64,000 bases of DNA from Bacteroidaceae bacterium (lineage in GTDB: Bacteria > Bacteroidota > Bacteroidia > Bacteroidales > Bacteroidaceae): NCBI GenBank assembly GCA_017557635.1, contig JAFYYH010000021.1, positions 475,161-539,160 on the forward strand, read 5' to 3'. The translations under genes and the position numbers were made by a program. The notes beneath the pieces were generated by a model. That model saw only the letters and a program-made list of their open reading frames with translations, made no database searches and was not told the origin of the DNA. Each line of letters opens with the position of its first letter. The stretch's first letter is position 1. Shown here one piece after another: positions 8,321 to 17,056 of the stretch.

Positions 8321-8713
8321 TCAATCCCTCATACATACCGGCATGATTGCTTTCATACCCTCGCGCATCAGAAAGCCCATGGTGTATGCTGCATCCTCAC
8401 TGCCCAACTGGAAACCATAGAATATAGACAGCGCATCCTGAACATGATCCAGCTCATGCGCCAGGCTATCTACTGTCTGCTGCTTGCTGGTGGTGGGTCC
8501 AATCAGCACAAGGCTCATGGTTGTGTCATAGTTTGACACACAGCAGGCGCAGTTCATACGTCCCAGCACGGTATTCACGCAGTAGTCAATACGCTCCTCC
8601 TTCACGCCAAACGAGCGCAGGTAGGCACGTATTCTATCTTCGTCATTCCAATCCAGGTCATAGCACAGCACCACGCCCCAGTAGCCCTCTACATCTATGT
8701 ACTTTGTAATCAT
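8321..8713 (-). CDS. small zincin-like (HExxH) phage protein
   Basis: 130 residues. The recognisable feature is AHELDHVQDAL, a HExxH zinc site (His86, Glu87, His90), followed by an acidic segment GSEDAAYTMGF that could provide a third ligand. This layout recurs in the 130-residue protein at 55033 (HELFH, then EAYAYLIGW), so the two may share a fold. It is the last gene of the minus-strand late block. Role unknown; metallopeptidase activity is inferred only from the motif. Confidence 0.6.
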   Translation of the reverse strand: MITKYIDVEGYWGVVLCYDLDWNDEDRIRAYLRSFGVKEERIDYCVNTVLGRMNCACCVSNYDTTMSLVLIGPTTSKQQTVDSLAHELDHVQDALSIFYGFQLGSEDAAYTMGFLMREGMKAIMPVCMRD

Positions 8714-8727
8714 GGTCTGTTACATTG

Positions 8728-9126
8728 TTACATCATGCGTTCCCAGTGGATTGGAACATCCTTAACGTCCATCTTGGCACGGAAACATGCCAATACCGCC
8801 TCGGGTGTGCAGTCCGGATCATAGATTGTCTCATGTATGAAATACGCAATGGCTTGTTTGTTAGGCAGACACTTGGGGTAATCGGCATAACACATGTTAT
8901 ACAGATACCAGGCAGAGTAAATATCCTCCTCCTTTATTGTCAGCCCCATCTGTCGCATCAGCTCCTCCATTTCGTTGATGGAATGCTGCGGTACTGATTT
9001 CAGGACACCAGAGTTCTCGTCTCTTTTCTTCATGGATGATATAGCCCACTCGGCCAGCTTGTAACTGAACCTGCCCTTGTACTGGTCCATATATACAGCC
9101 TCACCCTCACTCATTATGTATTGCAT
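8728..9126 (-). CDS. hypothetical phage protein
   Basis: 132 residues, not recognised. It is predicted mostly helical and acidic, with conserved-looking aromatic stretches (SAWYLYNMCYADYPKCLP). It lies 14 bases upstream of the zincin-like gene and reads as part of the same late transcript. An alternative start is the Met at residue 5. Confidence 0.6.
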   Translation of the reverse strand: MQYIMSEGEAVYMDQYKGRFSYKLAEWAISSMKKRDENSGVLKSVPQHSINEMEELMRQMGLTIKEEDIYSAWYLYNMCYADYPKCLPNKQAIAYFIHETIYDPDCTPEAVLACFRAKMDVKDVPIHWERMM

Positions 9127-9193
9127 GTTCTTTTTCGCTCTAATCGTTTATAATAAGGCCGATGGACGGACAGCCCACCGGCCTTCTTGAAAA

Positions 9194-9475
9194 TCACTTG
9201 TAGCGTCCCATACGGTCACGCTGGCGGCGATAATCCTCGCGCATCTGGCCCTCCTCCTGGAACTGGTCACCTGAGAGCTCCTTTTCGGCATCTTCCCAGC
9301 CTTCCTTGTAGCCCTTGCAGTAACCCTCCTTGTACTCTTGGCCCTCCTTGTAGTGCATAGGATAGTGGCGCATACCAGAACCACTCCTCATACTCATGCT
9401 GTCACGCATCTCAGAGCGCATACCTGAACGCTCCTCGTCTTTGTCGTTTATAATTAAGATTGGCATAATCGTCAC
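9194..9475 (-). CDS. small charged repetitive phage protein
   Basis: 93 residues, rich in Glu, Lys, Arg, Met and Gly. The middle contains a short repeat in which KEG recurs every few residues (KEGQEYKEGYCKGYKEGWED), resembling an amphipathic or coiled segment. No known domain. The frame was chosen over an alternative frame (9148-9384) because its start follows the upstream gene at an operon-like distance and its composition is typical of these phages. Confidence 0.5.
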   Translation of the reverse strand: MTIMPILIINDKDEERSGMRSEMRDSMSMRSGSGMRHYPMHYKEGQEYKEGYCKGYKEGWEDAEKELSGDQFQEEGQMREDYRRQRDRMGRYK

Positions 9476-9492
9476 TTTTTAAGGAAAGTCAA

Positions 9493-10017
9493 TCACTTGG
9501 ACCCGACGGCCGATAGAATCTTATCCATCATCGTCCGCATCTCATCCAGTTTCTTGTCCTGGTTGTTTACTCTGTCCTGGAGTTCCACCATTGTACGCGC
9601 TTGGTTCTTCTCCTCCGCATAGCGGGGGTTCAGTTTTTCCAACATCTTCTCACCCTCGGTAAGCACATTCTCATGATACGCCTTTTTGTTCAGCGCATCT
9701 TTTGATGCCTGCATCATAGCGTCCACCGCTTGCAACATAGCCTCACGGCTGGCTGAGTAAGTGTCTTTACCCCTTTCGGCAATCTCCACGTTGATAGGCA
9801 GAGAGGGAATAACCTCATCTTTGCCGTCCAGCGTCACGGTGATGTTGAACACCTGCTGAGGGTTCAGGCCGCTGAAAGCCGAAGGAACAGCTTGTGTCTG
9901 ATACATTGGCTGTGGTGGTGTTTTTGACTTCACGGTGCCAATCTCCAGCACGGGTTTAGACTCAGTACGTCTCAGAATATAGAAAGGGCTGCCTTGCCCA
10001 AGTGAATTGAAATCCAT
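9493..10017 (-). CDS. hypothetical phage protein with C-terminal coiled coil
   Basis: 174 residues. A proline-rich N-terminal third leads to a short beta-like section (QQVFNITVTLDGKDEVIPSLP) and then long helices; the last ~40 residues (LQDRVNNQDKKLDEMRTMMD) look like a coiled coil. The position among virion-associated small genes suggests a structural or assembly role. No domain recognised. Confidence 0.6.
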   Translation of the reverse strand: MDFNSLGQGSPFYILRRTESKPVLEIGTVKSKTPPQPMYQTQAVPSAFSGLNPQQVFNITVTLDGKDEVIPSLPINVEIAERGKDTYSASREAMLQAVDAMMQASKDALNKKAYHENVLTEGEKMLEKLNPRYAEEKNQARTMVELQDRVNNQDKKLDEMRTMMDKILSAVGSK

Positions 10018-10058
10018 TGTTTGTTACTCTTTTTGTTTGTTACTCTTGTTTCTCTCTC

Positions 10059-10397
10059 TTATGCTGTGGCCGTCAGTGGCGATACCACCTGCAGCACGCC
10101 GTTGAACAGGTCGTTAAAGACCATTATCACACCGGTGCCCGCAAGATCGGCCGCAGTGACAGCATCCCCTCCCAGCTGAGTCAGGGCACGTGCAGTACCG
10201 TTCAGCGTCAGGGTTACAGGCAGAGTGCCTGTTGTCCCCTCCGGAATGGCAGTAGCAATGCGCAGCGCAAACAGGCCCACAGGAGCAATCCTTCTGAACC
10301 CCATTGCGATGTTCACAGCCTCCGTTGTTACCTGCACGTTCTTTGACTCCAGGTAAGGAATGCCGTTTACGTTTACCGTTACAGCGTTGCATCCCAT
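10059..10397 (-). CDS. small beta-rich phage protein, possible virion component
   Basis: 112 residues rich in Thr, Val, Gly and Ala with alternating hydrophobic residues, as in beta-sandwich decoration or tail proteins. The N-terminus MGCNAVTVNVNGIPYL has a Cys but no signal sequence. It lies between the glycine/asparagine-rich protein (10419) and the coiled-coil protein (9493) on one transcript. No family assigned. Confidence 0.6.
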   Translation of the reverse strand: MGCNAVTVNVNGIPYLESKNVQVTTEAVNIAMGFRRIAPVGLFALRIATAIPEGTTGTLPVTLTLNGTARALTQLGGDAVTAADLAGTGVIMVFNDLFNGVLQVVSPLTATA

Positions 10398-10418
10398 AAC
10401 AAACTCCTTATTGATAGT

Positions 10419-11330
10419 TTAGAATGCAAATCCGTTGCCGTAGAAACCGTTGGCACCATAAACGCCGTTGCCGTAGATACCACCCATGTACGGTGTGTTG
10501 TTCACAGCCTGTATGTTGGGATATATTACAGGAACGGTAGGCAGCTGCTTGGCAGCAATCTCGTTCACCTTGTTGGCCAGCGGAGTAACAATGCTGTTCA
10601 CGTAGCCGGTTATGGCGGCAGTCTGATTGGCGTTGTCAATCTGACCGCGCAGCTGGCTGATGATGTCAGCCTGAGTGTCAATCTTGGCCTGCATCTCACG
10701 CTCCTTCAGTGCGCAGAACTGGTTGTCCATCTCTACGGTCTGATTGTTGATTGCAGCCAGGAGAGCGTTGGCGTTGCGGTCAGCCTGTGAACCCAGCTGG
10801 TTGGTCTGCTCCAGAGTGCGAATCTGAGCCTCATAACCCTGCTGTGTGGTCAGCAAGCGGTTCTCGCAGCAGCAGTTAGCCAGCTGAGCGGCCAGCTGTG
10901 AGTTACCACTCTGGATAGAGTTGATAACCTGGAGTGTTGACATACCCTGCTGAGCGGCCAGTGTTGCCAGTGCGCTCTGCACGTTCTGTACTGCGCCAAA
11001 TACAGTGTTGTAATCCTGACCCAGCATAGTAGCAAGGTTCTGGATCGCGCTGCGTGAAGCCTCGCCGTTGGAGTTGATAGCGTTCATGATAAGCTCACGA
11101 CCGCTGTCGTTGTTAAGCTGGTTGCTCAGGAAACCTGCGCCACCTGCGTTACCACCCCAGCCGCCAAAGCCGCCGTTGTTCCAGCCAAAGATTGATGCGA
11201 CGATAGCAAGACCGATAAGGTCACCGATGGTGTTGGTACCGTTACCAAAAATGCCGTTTCCGCCGCCGATAGGAATTGAGAAAGGAAGGCTGTTGTTTCC
11301 AGTCTCAGGGAGTTGTACTATTTCTGACAT
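10419..11330 (-). CDS. glycine/asparagine-rich phage protein with long helical core
   Basis: 303 residues in three parts. An N-terminal region has Gly-Asn turns and a hydrophobic stretch (TIGDLIGLAIVASIFGW), then GGFGGWGGNAGG. A central Gln/Asn/Ala-rich helical region (about 75-250) contains the Cys cluster CCCENRLL. The C-terminus has YGNGVYGANGFYGNG repeats. Similar proteins are common in Bacteroidales phages but have no assigned function; a virion or membrane-contact role is possible. It probably has its own promoter just after the hairpin at 11391. Confidence 0.62.
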   Translation of the reverse strand: MSEIVQLPETGNNSLPFSIPIGGGNGIFGNGTNTIGDLIGLAIVASIFGWNNGGFGGWGGNAGGAGFLSNQLNNDSGRELIMNAINSNGEASRSAIQNLATMLGQDYNTVFGAVQNVQSALATLAAQQGMSTLQVINSIQSGNSQLAAQLANCCCENRLLTTQQGYEAQIRTLEQTNQLGSQADRNANALLAAINNQTVEMDNQFCALKEREMQAKIDTQADIISQLRGQIDNANQTAAITGYVNSIVTPLANKVNEIAAKQLPTVPVIYPNIQAVNNTPYMGGIYGNGVYGANGFYGNGFAF

Positions 11331-11380
11331 AATGTACTTTTAGTTAGTTAAACAATAAGTTTTGTAACCGGTTATGCCAA

Positions 11381-11388
11381 CAAAAGTA
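11381..11388 (-). promoter_or_regulatory. possible -7 box for the glycine/asparagine-rich protein gene
   Basis: On the minus strand the sequence is TACTTTTG, matching TAnnTTTG, about 50 bases before the start codon at 11330 and directly after the stem-loop at 11391-11431. No TTTG at -33 was found. Confidence 0.35.
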
Positions 11389-11390
11389 CA

Positions 11391-11431
11391 GTGGCGCTCT
11401 GCGGTCTCCTATCATTACCGCAAAGCGCCAC
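11391..11431. terminator. strong stem-loop between two late genes
   Basis: Arms GTGGCGCTCTGCGGT (11391-11405) and ACCGCAAAGCGCCAC (11417-11431) pair over 15 positions with one mismatch around an 11-base loop. On the minus strand it lies after the gene at 11449 and is followed by a weakly T-rich TGTACTTTTGTT, so it may terminate that transcript or protect the next one. Confidence 0.6.
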
Positions 11432-11448
11432 AACAATATAAAAATGAA

Positions 11449-11775
11449 TCAGTTACAGGCGGTTATGCTTTTTTCTCTGCGTGCTGCAGCAGCTTTCTCA
11501 ACCTTATAGCGGTTATAGTGCAGCTCATTAAATCCAATACGATGTTCACCCTTGGGCGCTTCGCCCTCCTTCACCAGCTCGTCATACCTTGTACGTTTCA
11601 CATCCATTATACGCATAGCGTCATACTTGCTCACGTCAGGACTGAGCACCGTATGAAGTGCATCCAGCGCTGTCTCGCACTGGCTATCGGTCAAATGTGA
11701 ATTACCGCTGCGTAGTGCGGTTGTTACACCCTCCAGCAGGTCCGTCAGATTTTCTTCTTTGGACTTCTTTGACAT
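11449..11775 (-). CDS. hypothetical phage protein, DNA-binding-like C-terminus
   Basis: 108 residues. The C-terminal half, KYDAMRIMDVKRTRYDELVKEGEAPKG, resembles a small helix-turn-helix module of the excisionase type (a VKR...YDELVKEG pattern as in HTH_17-like proteins), but no full match can be claimed. The gene starts inside the end of the membrane-protein gene, a 74-base overlap, so either this start or the upstream C-terminus could be shorter. A start at the internal Met before RIMDVKRT is an alternative. Confidence 0.55.
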   Translation of the reverse strand: MSKKSKEENLTDLLEGVTTALRSGNSHLTDSQCETALDALHTVLSPDVSKYDAMRIMDVKRTRYDELVKEGEAPKGEHRIGFNELHYNRYKVEKAAAARREKSITACN

Positions 11776-12124
11776 GGTGAATTACAAGCAGAATGATAAC
11801 AAAGCCCACCAACGCCACATGCAGTACAAACATACCCTTGTTGCTGATGGGAATACCTACGTAATAATCAAAAGTGTTGATTGCCTCACAAGCCATAATA
11901 TAGGCAATCAGGCATCTGTGCCAAAAGCAGAACCGCAGCACATAAGAAAGCAGGAACACGCCTATGTAGATGAGTATCGTCACCAGGTAACCCAGCGCCT
12001 CCATGTTATATCCAAAGTAAGCCGATAGCGAGTTGCTGGCGCAAGCCAGTGCCGCTATGATCGGCAGATACTTTATCCAAAGCGCTGCCAGTTTCCTAAT
12101 ACGCTGATACCTTTCTTCGTCCAT
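11702..12124 (-). CDS. small integral membrane protein, possible holin
   Basis: 140 residues with about four hydrophobic helices: YLPIIAALACASNSL, YLVTILIYIGVFLLSYVL, CLIAYIMACEAINTF and MFVLHVALVGFVIILLVIHH. A charged N-terminus and a Lys/Arg-rich tail flank them. It lies just downstream of the spanin-like and DUF5675 genes, so a holin role is plausible, though no holin family is recognised. Its ATG overlaps the stop of the 39-residue ORF upstream as TGATG, indicating translational coupling. Confidence 0.6.
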   Translation of the reverse strand: MDEERYQRIRKLAALWIKYLPIIAALACASNSLSAYFGYNMEALGYLVTILIYIGVFLLSYVLRFCFWHRCLIAYIMACEAINTFDYYVGIPISNKGMFVLHVALVGFVIILLVIHHVKEVQRRKSDGPAGGCNNRTTQR

Positions 12125-12243
12125 CAGTGGGTCCTGCGTCCGTTACGTGATACACCTTTCTTGGTAGCCATTGGCCGCGGCCGTGCCTTAGCTCTCGCCT
12201 TGGTACCGCTGCTACTGCTGCTCCTACCTTTGCTGCCTGCCAT
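12124..12243 (-). CDS. 39-residue basic serine/arginine-rich peptide
   Basis: Short ORF with ATG at 12241-12243 and TGA at 12124-12126. The product starts MAGSKGRSSSSSGTKARAK and ends in a Lys/Arg-rich tail; about a third of the residues are basic. It has no membrane segment. It sits between the spanin-like gene and the membrane protein and its stop codon overlaps the next ATG (TGATG), which supports real translation. Function unknown; nucleic acid or membrane-surface binding is possible from charge alone. Confidence 0.6.
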   Translation of the reverse strand: MAGSKGRSSSSSGTKARAKARPRPMATKKGVSRNGRRTH

Positions 12244-12297
12244 AGGTTTTCTCTGTTAGGTTAAACAAATATAGTAAACAATTCTCAAATCACAATC

Positions 12298-12903
12298 TTA
12301 CTTGTCAATGATTATATGCTCCATTCCTGTAATAGTACTATGAGGATTGAGCGACACCGCATCCAACTGGCGGTCCTTGATTTTGCCAGTTTTCCAAAAC
12401 AGGAACTTTTTGTAACGTACCGTCTCAGTCAACACTATCTCATCATGGCTTGTCATGGTGCCGGTAAAACTATCCTCAGTAAGCAGGCCGTCAAACGTGT
12501 ACCATTCATCACCACAATGGACTGATGTGGCTGTGATATACACCGAATCCACCAGGAGCAGGGTATCATGCGGAACGCATCTCAGCTGCTCAATGGTATT
12601 AAGCTGCGCTTTATTGAGCTGCTGCAGGTCGCGGTTCTTACCGGTCAGTTCCTTAATAAGTGCTGCATCCTGAGCTCTGAACTTTTCAAACTCCTTTATA
12701 GTCAGCTCCAGCGAGCCCACACGCGCGGCATTAAGGCTGTCGCGTACCTGAAACTGCTCGCAGTCAGCCAGCAGCACCTCAGTGTTACTCTTATACTTGT
12801 CACGCTCATCAGTCAGGTTTTTAATCTGACGATCCTGCGACACGATGGTTACTATCATGCAAAACAAGATAACCCCCAAAATGATATAGAGCTGTTTCTT
12901 CAT
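12298..12903 (-). CDS. spanin-like membrane-anchored coiled-coil protein (DUF6549-like)
   Basis: 201 residues: one N-terminal membrane helix (YIILGVILFCMIVTIVS), a long coiled coil (about 28-110, ...QIKNLTDERDKYKSN...), then a small C-terminal domain (HDTLLLVDSVYI ... EIVLTETVRYKKFLFWK). This N-in anchor plus coiled-coil architecture is that of inner-membrane spanins and of the DUF6549 family of Bacteroidetes phages. It overlaps the DUF5675 gene by ATGA, a lysis-cassette arrangement. It probably spans the periplasm during lysis; this is inference from architecture and context. Confidence 0.68.
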   Translation of the reverse strand: MKKQLYIILGVILFCMIVTIVSQDRQIKNLTDERDKYKSNTEVLLADCEQFQVRDSLNAARVGSLELTIKEFEKFRAQDAALIKELTGKNRDLQQLNKAQLNTIEQLRCVPHDTLLLVDSVYITATSVHCGDEWYTFDGLLTEDSFTGTMTSHDEIVLTETVRYKKFLFWKTGKIKDRQLDAVSLNPHSTITGMEHIIIDK

Positions 12904-13346
12904 ATTATACGGATAAAAGTCTTGATGCCATTCTTCTGGTTTTCAAGCAGGATATTCATCAACTTATGATAGCATATCTGACTATCAAGGACCTTGCCAA
13001 CCTCTCTGTTTTCGCCCGGCAGTAAGCAACCGTCTGTATCGTTTATGGTGTTACCCGGATGAATAAGAATACGGTCCCTTCCAGGCACATCCATAAGTGT
13101 CGGAACAATACCTCCATAAGGCTTGCTCCAGACGCGCTCTTTATACTTTGGGCTTACAATAGTCATGTCTATCTCATAAGTTCCCTTTGGAATAGCCGTT
13201 ACGCCATGATGACAACCATTACAAGGCGGCTCCAGCATATTGCAAAGCCTTACACCATCAAGGCTCAAAACCCCAATGGTGTAAGCTGCTTTCTGCCATT
13301 TGCGCACCAGCACCAGTATCTGTTTACTCTTTTGTCCTATTGGCAT
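12900..13346 (-). CDS. DUF5675 family protein, likely cell-wall-directed lysis protein
   Basis: 148 residues. The DUF5675 hallmarks are present: TAIPKGTYEIDM, SPKYKERVW, MDVPGRDRILIHPGNT (His96) and DTDGCLLPG (Cys107). A His and Cys in this order recall L,D-transpeptidase/YkuD-type active sites, though the family's activity is not established to my knowledge. The gene is between the tail protein and the spanin-like gene, where an endolysin would be expected, and no other peptidoglycan hydrolase is seen in the late block. Confidence 0.75.
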   Translation of the reverse strand: MPIGQKSKQILVLVRKWQKAAYTIGVLSLDGVRLCNMLEPPCNGCHHGVTAIPKGTYEIDMTIVSPKYKERVWSKPYGGIVPTLMDVPGRDRILIHPGNTINDTDGCLLPGENREVGKVLDSQICYHKLMNILLENQKNGIKTFIRII

Positions 13347-13393
13347 TTGTTTGTATATCCCAGATTACAATATGTACCTACTTATTACAATAT

Positions 13394-16363
13394 TTACTCC
13401 ACTATATTGATACCGAAAAACTCCTTATTACCTGCTTCATCTTGAGCAAAAGCCGTTGCATATCCAACAGACAAACCTGTTACAACTCCATTACTGATAC
13501 TTGCGTGATTAGTCGGTGTTCCAACAGGTGTACCTGCGACTCCATTAACTATCGGCACATAGTAGCCAGTAGAAACACTATAAATACCCCAAGTAAGGGT
13601 TCCACTTACCTTTGTAGGAGTAAGGGTTATAGTTCCATCAACGGCAACTTCATTTGTCCCAAGATGAATATATCTATCCCCACTCGTTTTTTCACTTTCT
13701 ACTGCACCAAAACGGAACATTGAAACCATATCATCCGCCACCGATGCGGTATCCCAAAGATATTCTGATACAGTTCCAACAGTTCTTGGAAGCGGCAAAG
13801 TTGCGCCCGCCGGCATATCTTCTGTATCATCGGGATGTGCCGCGCCACTTGATATGTGGGGAACGCCATCTTGGAATATAACCCTATCTGTGTGAGTGTG
13901 TCCGTGAATGAAAGCATAATACTTCATCGGTCCTTGTGTACGGAAATCAGCAACAATGCTTACATAGTAGTTAGGGTCATTATCAAAAGAATAAGTCCAC
14001 TCATATCGTTCACCTTTCTTAAAGGCTTGCAACATAAGTTCTACCTTATTACCATCTCCGAAAGCAGAATTATCGGCATCTACTCCATCGTGCGAGGTTA
14101 CTACAATACCCCAATTACTCTTATCATCCCCTTTATCGCTGAAATCAAGTGCTTTTGTAGAAAGCCAAGTCGCTTGTGCTTGTCTGATGCTTGCTTTTGA
14201 ATACATTGCATTATAGGCATTACCGTCAGGGTTTGTTCCTGTCATATCATAGCAATTCAGAACAATCACACGGATTTTCTCAATGGGATAATCTTTGTAG
14301 AAATAACCACCCATAGGATTGGCTTGGTCTATGACAATTCCATCAAGACTGCTTACCATCATATTGTACCAATCTTGGTTGTTTATTTCATCATCATAGG
14401 TGGGATGTCCACCACCATCAACAATCGCTTTCCAAGCCTTGTGGCTGCCATCGTGATTACCCCGAACCATTAAGCAATCAAGTGCAAAATTATCTTTGAA
14501 AGCCTCTTTGCCGTTCAGCATTGTAGTCATATCAAGAGCAACAGTATTCTCACCACTAACTAAATCTCCGCCAAAGAGCAAAAATTTAGCGGCAGAACTC
14601 TTGCCATATTTTGCCATTGTGTATAACCTCTTTAAATGCTCTACCGCACCACTTGATGTAAGATGCACATCTGTAAGAAAGCCAAAGTTAAGAGCAAATT
14701 TCTTTGAATTTCTGCAAACCCTATTTCTATATTCTTTGATTGCAGTTTCAATAGTTACCCCAAGATTTGAATAAGTATTATTATAGTCTTCAAGCACATC
14801 AATTCTTTTTGAATTGGAATTGCACTGCTTTCTTGTATCAAGATACCTTTCCCATATATTTGTACCACCTTGATTGAGATAGGGAATTTTATCCCCAAGA
14901 CCTACGGACATTCTTATATAAGCCGAATCTGACGGAGTTGTGATTGCATAAGGTTCTCCATAATCAGAATAATAAGTCCTAATTGTAGTTTTATTTGAAG
15001 AATAAATAATAATTTTTCCAAGTCTGCCAACAGGTTGTTCTGCGTTAAAAATGTACTGCGTATTTGACGTTACAGGAATAAAATCAGATATTCCATAATT
15101 TGCATTCTCAACCTCTTGACCACTTGAATTTAAATAGAAACCAATTTTGACATTTGGCAATACTTCTTCTTCTAACTTGTCAATTCTTGCATTTATAGGT
15201 GCTATTTGTCCATAATTAACTTCCCACACAGTTGTGCCATCAATCTTAATCCAAGCGGATTCAGAAGCAAGATAAACAGTAGTTCTGATATAGGCAACAC
15301 ACATATATCCTGCAATAGTTTGGGATGAATCTTGTGATACACTTGCAACCCTCCGTTTGTTTTTATCATAAAAAACAAGTCTTATGCTTGAATTTGGATT
15401 ATCCGTACCACTATGCCAAGTGAAAGTTCCAGCACCGATATTCACAGGAATAAAATCGGAAACACCATAAGAGTTATTTGCGACCTCATTACCATTTGAA
15501 TCAAGATAATATCCCTTTTTAATGACATTGCCGTTTATATCATCATTCAAACTTGATATGTTTGATTTGTTTATATTAGTTGTTTCTTCAAGTTCTTCAA
15601 TTCTCTGCAAATCAGAATATCTCCTTTGCCAAATAATATCACTCCCTTGCTTTAATTGTGGCAAGAAACTAAAATCATTGATAGCGAAATCAAACCGTAA
15701 GTAAGCACCGTCAGACTGACTGTTAAAAACATATCCTGCAACACTACCATAATCACCAGTGTAAGTTGCTCTTACGGTTTTATTGGCTGCATATTCAACA
15801 CATTTTCCTCTAACACTTCCACTCCTTATACCACTTATCCATACATACGATGTATTTGGCAAAATAGGAATAAAATCTGTTACGGCAACTCCATCGGCAT
15901 CGCTTAACGTACCATCATCGTTGATATGCTTATTTGGGTAAGATATATTGCCGAACACATCTTCTCCGCTTGGTATGTTATAAGAATCTGCGCCTATTTC
16001 TAAATCATACCCGCCTGTTTCTGTATTTTGTGATACACTAACAGGATCATGTATCTTCAGAACGCTCTTACTCCAATCAGAGCCGTCATACTTAAATATG
16101 CACACTGAGCCCACAGGCACCTCAACCGCATCATTCTCATAACCAGTGTAAGTGCCAGGACCAGCAATATATACTACCGGCACGTCCGATGACGGAGCCG
16201 CAGCAGGAGCGGAGTCCTTAAATGCAAAGCCCACGCCCACATAATCCATGATGGCTGAAAGTATAGCGTTAAGATGAGCGCCGGTAATCTCATGCCCACC
16301 TAAACTTGTGATCCAATCTTGAATTTTCTGTTTAATCTCATCGGGAGTAAGAATAGTTGCCAT
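13394..16363 (-). CDS. tail/receptor-binding protein with metallophosphoesterase domain
   Basis: 989 residues. The N-terminus (1-115) looks like a virion-attachment segment. Three diverged ~100-residue repeats follow near residues 140, 283 and 406, each with a YG(V/I)SDFIPV- or VTDFIPI-type motif and an aromatic end (IIWQRRY, TTVWEVNYG, TNIWERY). A complete calcineurin-like phosphoesterase domain runs from about 550 to 840: Asp565/His567 (TDVH), Asp600 (GGDL), Asn636/His637 (GNHD), VTSHDG, and His822/His824 (GHTH). A small Ig-like (BIG2-type) domain closes the protein. It probably binds the cell surface and removes phosphate groups from a surface polymer; the substrate is unknown. The repeat region looks more AT-rich than flanking genes. 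Confidence 0.82.
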   Translation of the reverse strand: MATILTPDEIKQKIQDWITSLGGHEITGAHLNAILSAIMDYVGVGFAFKDSAPAAAPSSDVPVVYIAGPGTYTGYENDAVEVPVGSVCIFKYDGSDWSKSVLKIHDPVSVSQNTETGGYDLEIGADSYNIPSGEDVFGNISYPNKHINDDGTLSDADGVAVTDFIPILPNTSYVWISGIRSGSVRGKCVEYAANKTVRATYTGDYGSVAGYVFNSQSDGAYLRFDFAINDFSFLPQLKQGSDIIWQRRYSDLQRIEELEETTNINKSNISSLNDDINGNVIKKGYYLDSNGNEVANNSYGVSDFIPVNIGAGTFTWHSGTDNPNSSIRLVFYDKNKRRVASVSQDSSQTIAGYMCVAYIRTTVYLASESAWIKIDGTTVWEVNYGQIAPINARIDKLEEEVLPNVKIGFYLNSSGQEVENANYGISDFIPVTSNTQYIFNAEQPVGRLGKIIIYSSNKTTIRTYYSDYGEPYAITTPSDSAYIRMSVGLGDKIPYLNQGGTNIWERYLDTRKQCNSNSKRIDVLEDYNNTYSNLGVTIETAIKEYRNRVCRNSKKFALNFGFLTDVHLTSSGAVEHLKRLYTMAKYGKSSAAKFLLFGGDLVSGENTVALDMTTMLNGKEAFKDNFALDCLMVRGNHDGSHKAWKAIVDGGGHPTYDDEINNQDWYNMMVSSLDGIVIDQANPMGGYFYKDYPIEKIRVIVLNCYDMTGTNPDGNAYNAMYSKASIRQAQATWLSTKALDFSDKGDDKSNWGIVVTSHDGVDADNSAFGDGNKVELMLQAFKKGERYEWTYSFDNDPNYYVSIVADFRTQGPMKYYAFIHGHTHTDRVIFQDGVPHISSGAAHPDDTEDMPAGATLPLPRTVGTVSEYLWDTASVADDMVSMFRFGAVESEKTSGDRYIHLGTNEVAVDGTITLTPTKVSGTLTWGIYSVSTGYYVPIVNGVAGTPVGTPTNHASISNGVVTGLSVGYATAFAQDEAGNKEFFGINIVE

Positions 16364-16375
16364 AGTTATTCTGGT

Positions 16376-17056
16376 TTAATTATTGTTGCTAAGGTATGTT
16401 TTCGCTTTCTCAGTCTCACCGTACACGGTAAGCACAAGGCCGGTCAGCTGGTACACTACGGCATCCAGCAGGCCGTCCGATATAAGGTAATATGAGTTGG
16501 GTACGCTTGCGGCCGCCGTGTACAAACGGCCACGTTCCAGCTCACACTCAGGCATGAAAGTAAACACGTCAAATGGATTGGCAGGATGCACTACACCCTC
16601 TTTCAGGCTGTAATACTTGAATTTCAGCCGTGAGCCCTGTAAGCCCACCAGTGTGGGGTCATCATAACGCCCACGCACGTAAGGGTTGAGCTGCTTGCGG
16701 CCCTCGGCCGATGCCTCATCGGTCACCTCCGTCAGCACTACGTCTGAGTCGGCCGCTTTCAAGCTCACCAGTTTAAGCCACGGCCCTGTTTTGCTTTCGT
16801 CAACCTGAAAGCTTACAGAGCCGTCGCTGTTGATTGTAATGTTGCTGTAATCAGCGGATGCAACCGCCAAGCCCTGTAACCTCTCGGCCGGTACCATGCG
16901 GTTGACGGCATTGATAGCTTCAGGGATAGTACGTCTTATCACCTCGTCCAGCGCAGTAGTCTCAGGCTGCTCCAGCATAATCTCCACGCCGCTGTCCGCC
17001 TCGTCCATGTTCTTACGGACCAGGCTTATCGCATCACCTACATACAGCTTAATCAT
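16376..17056 (-). CDS. phage structural protein, possible head-tail adaptor
   Basis: 226 residues, no recognised domain. It starts MIKLYVGDAISLVRKNMDE and mixes helices with beta segments (GSVSFQVDESKTGPWLKLV). The C-terminus LISDGLLDAVVYQLTGLVLT is hydrophobic and may pack in an oligomer. It follows the 190-residue gene with a TAATG stop-start overlap and precedes the tail protein, where adaptor proteins are usually encoded. Confidence 0.55.
   Translation of the reverse strand: MIKLYVGDAISLVRKNMDEADSGVEIMLEQPETTALDEVIRRTIPEAINAVNRMVPAERLQGLAVASADYSNITINSDGSVSFQVDESKTGPWLKLVSLKAADSDVVLTEVTDEASAEGRKQLNPYVRGRYDDPTLVGLQGSRLKFKYYSLKEGVVHPANPFDVFTFMPECELERGRLYTAAASVPNSYYLISDGLLDAVVYQLTGLVLTVYGETEKAKTYLSNNN

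Noticed and set aside
9148-9384. 78-residue frame overlapping the 93-residue gene at 9194
   Set aside because: Extreme Arg/Thr/Ala composition, no operon-like start; the 9194-9475 frame fits better.
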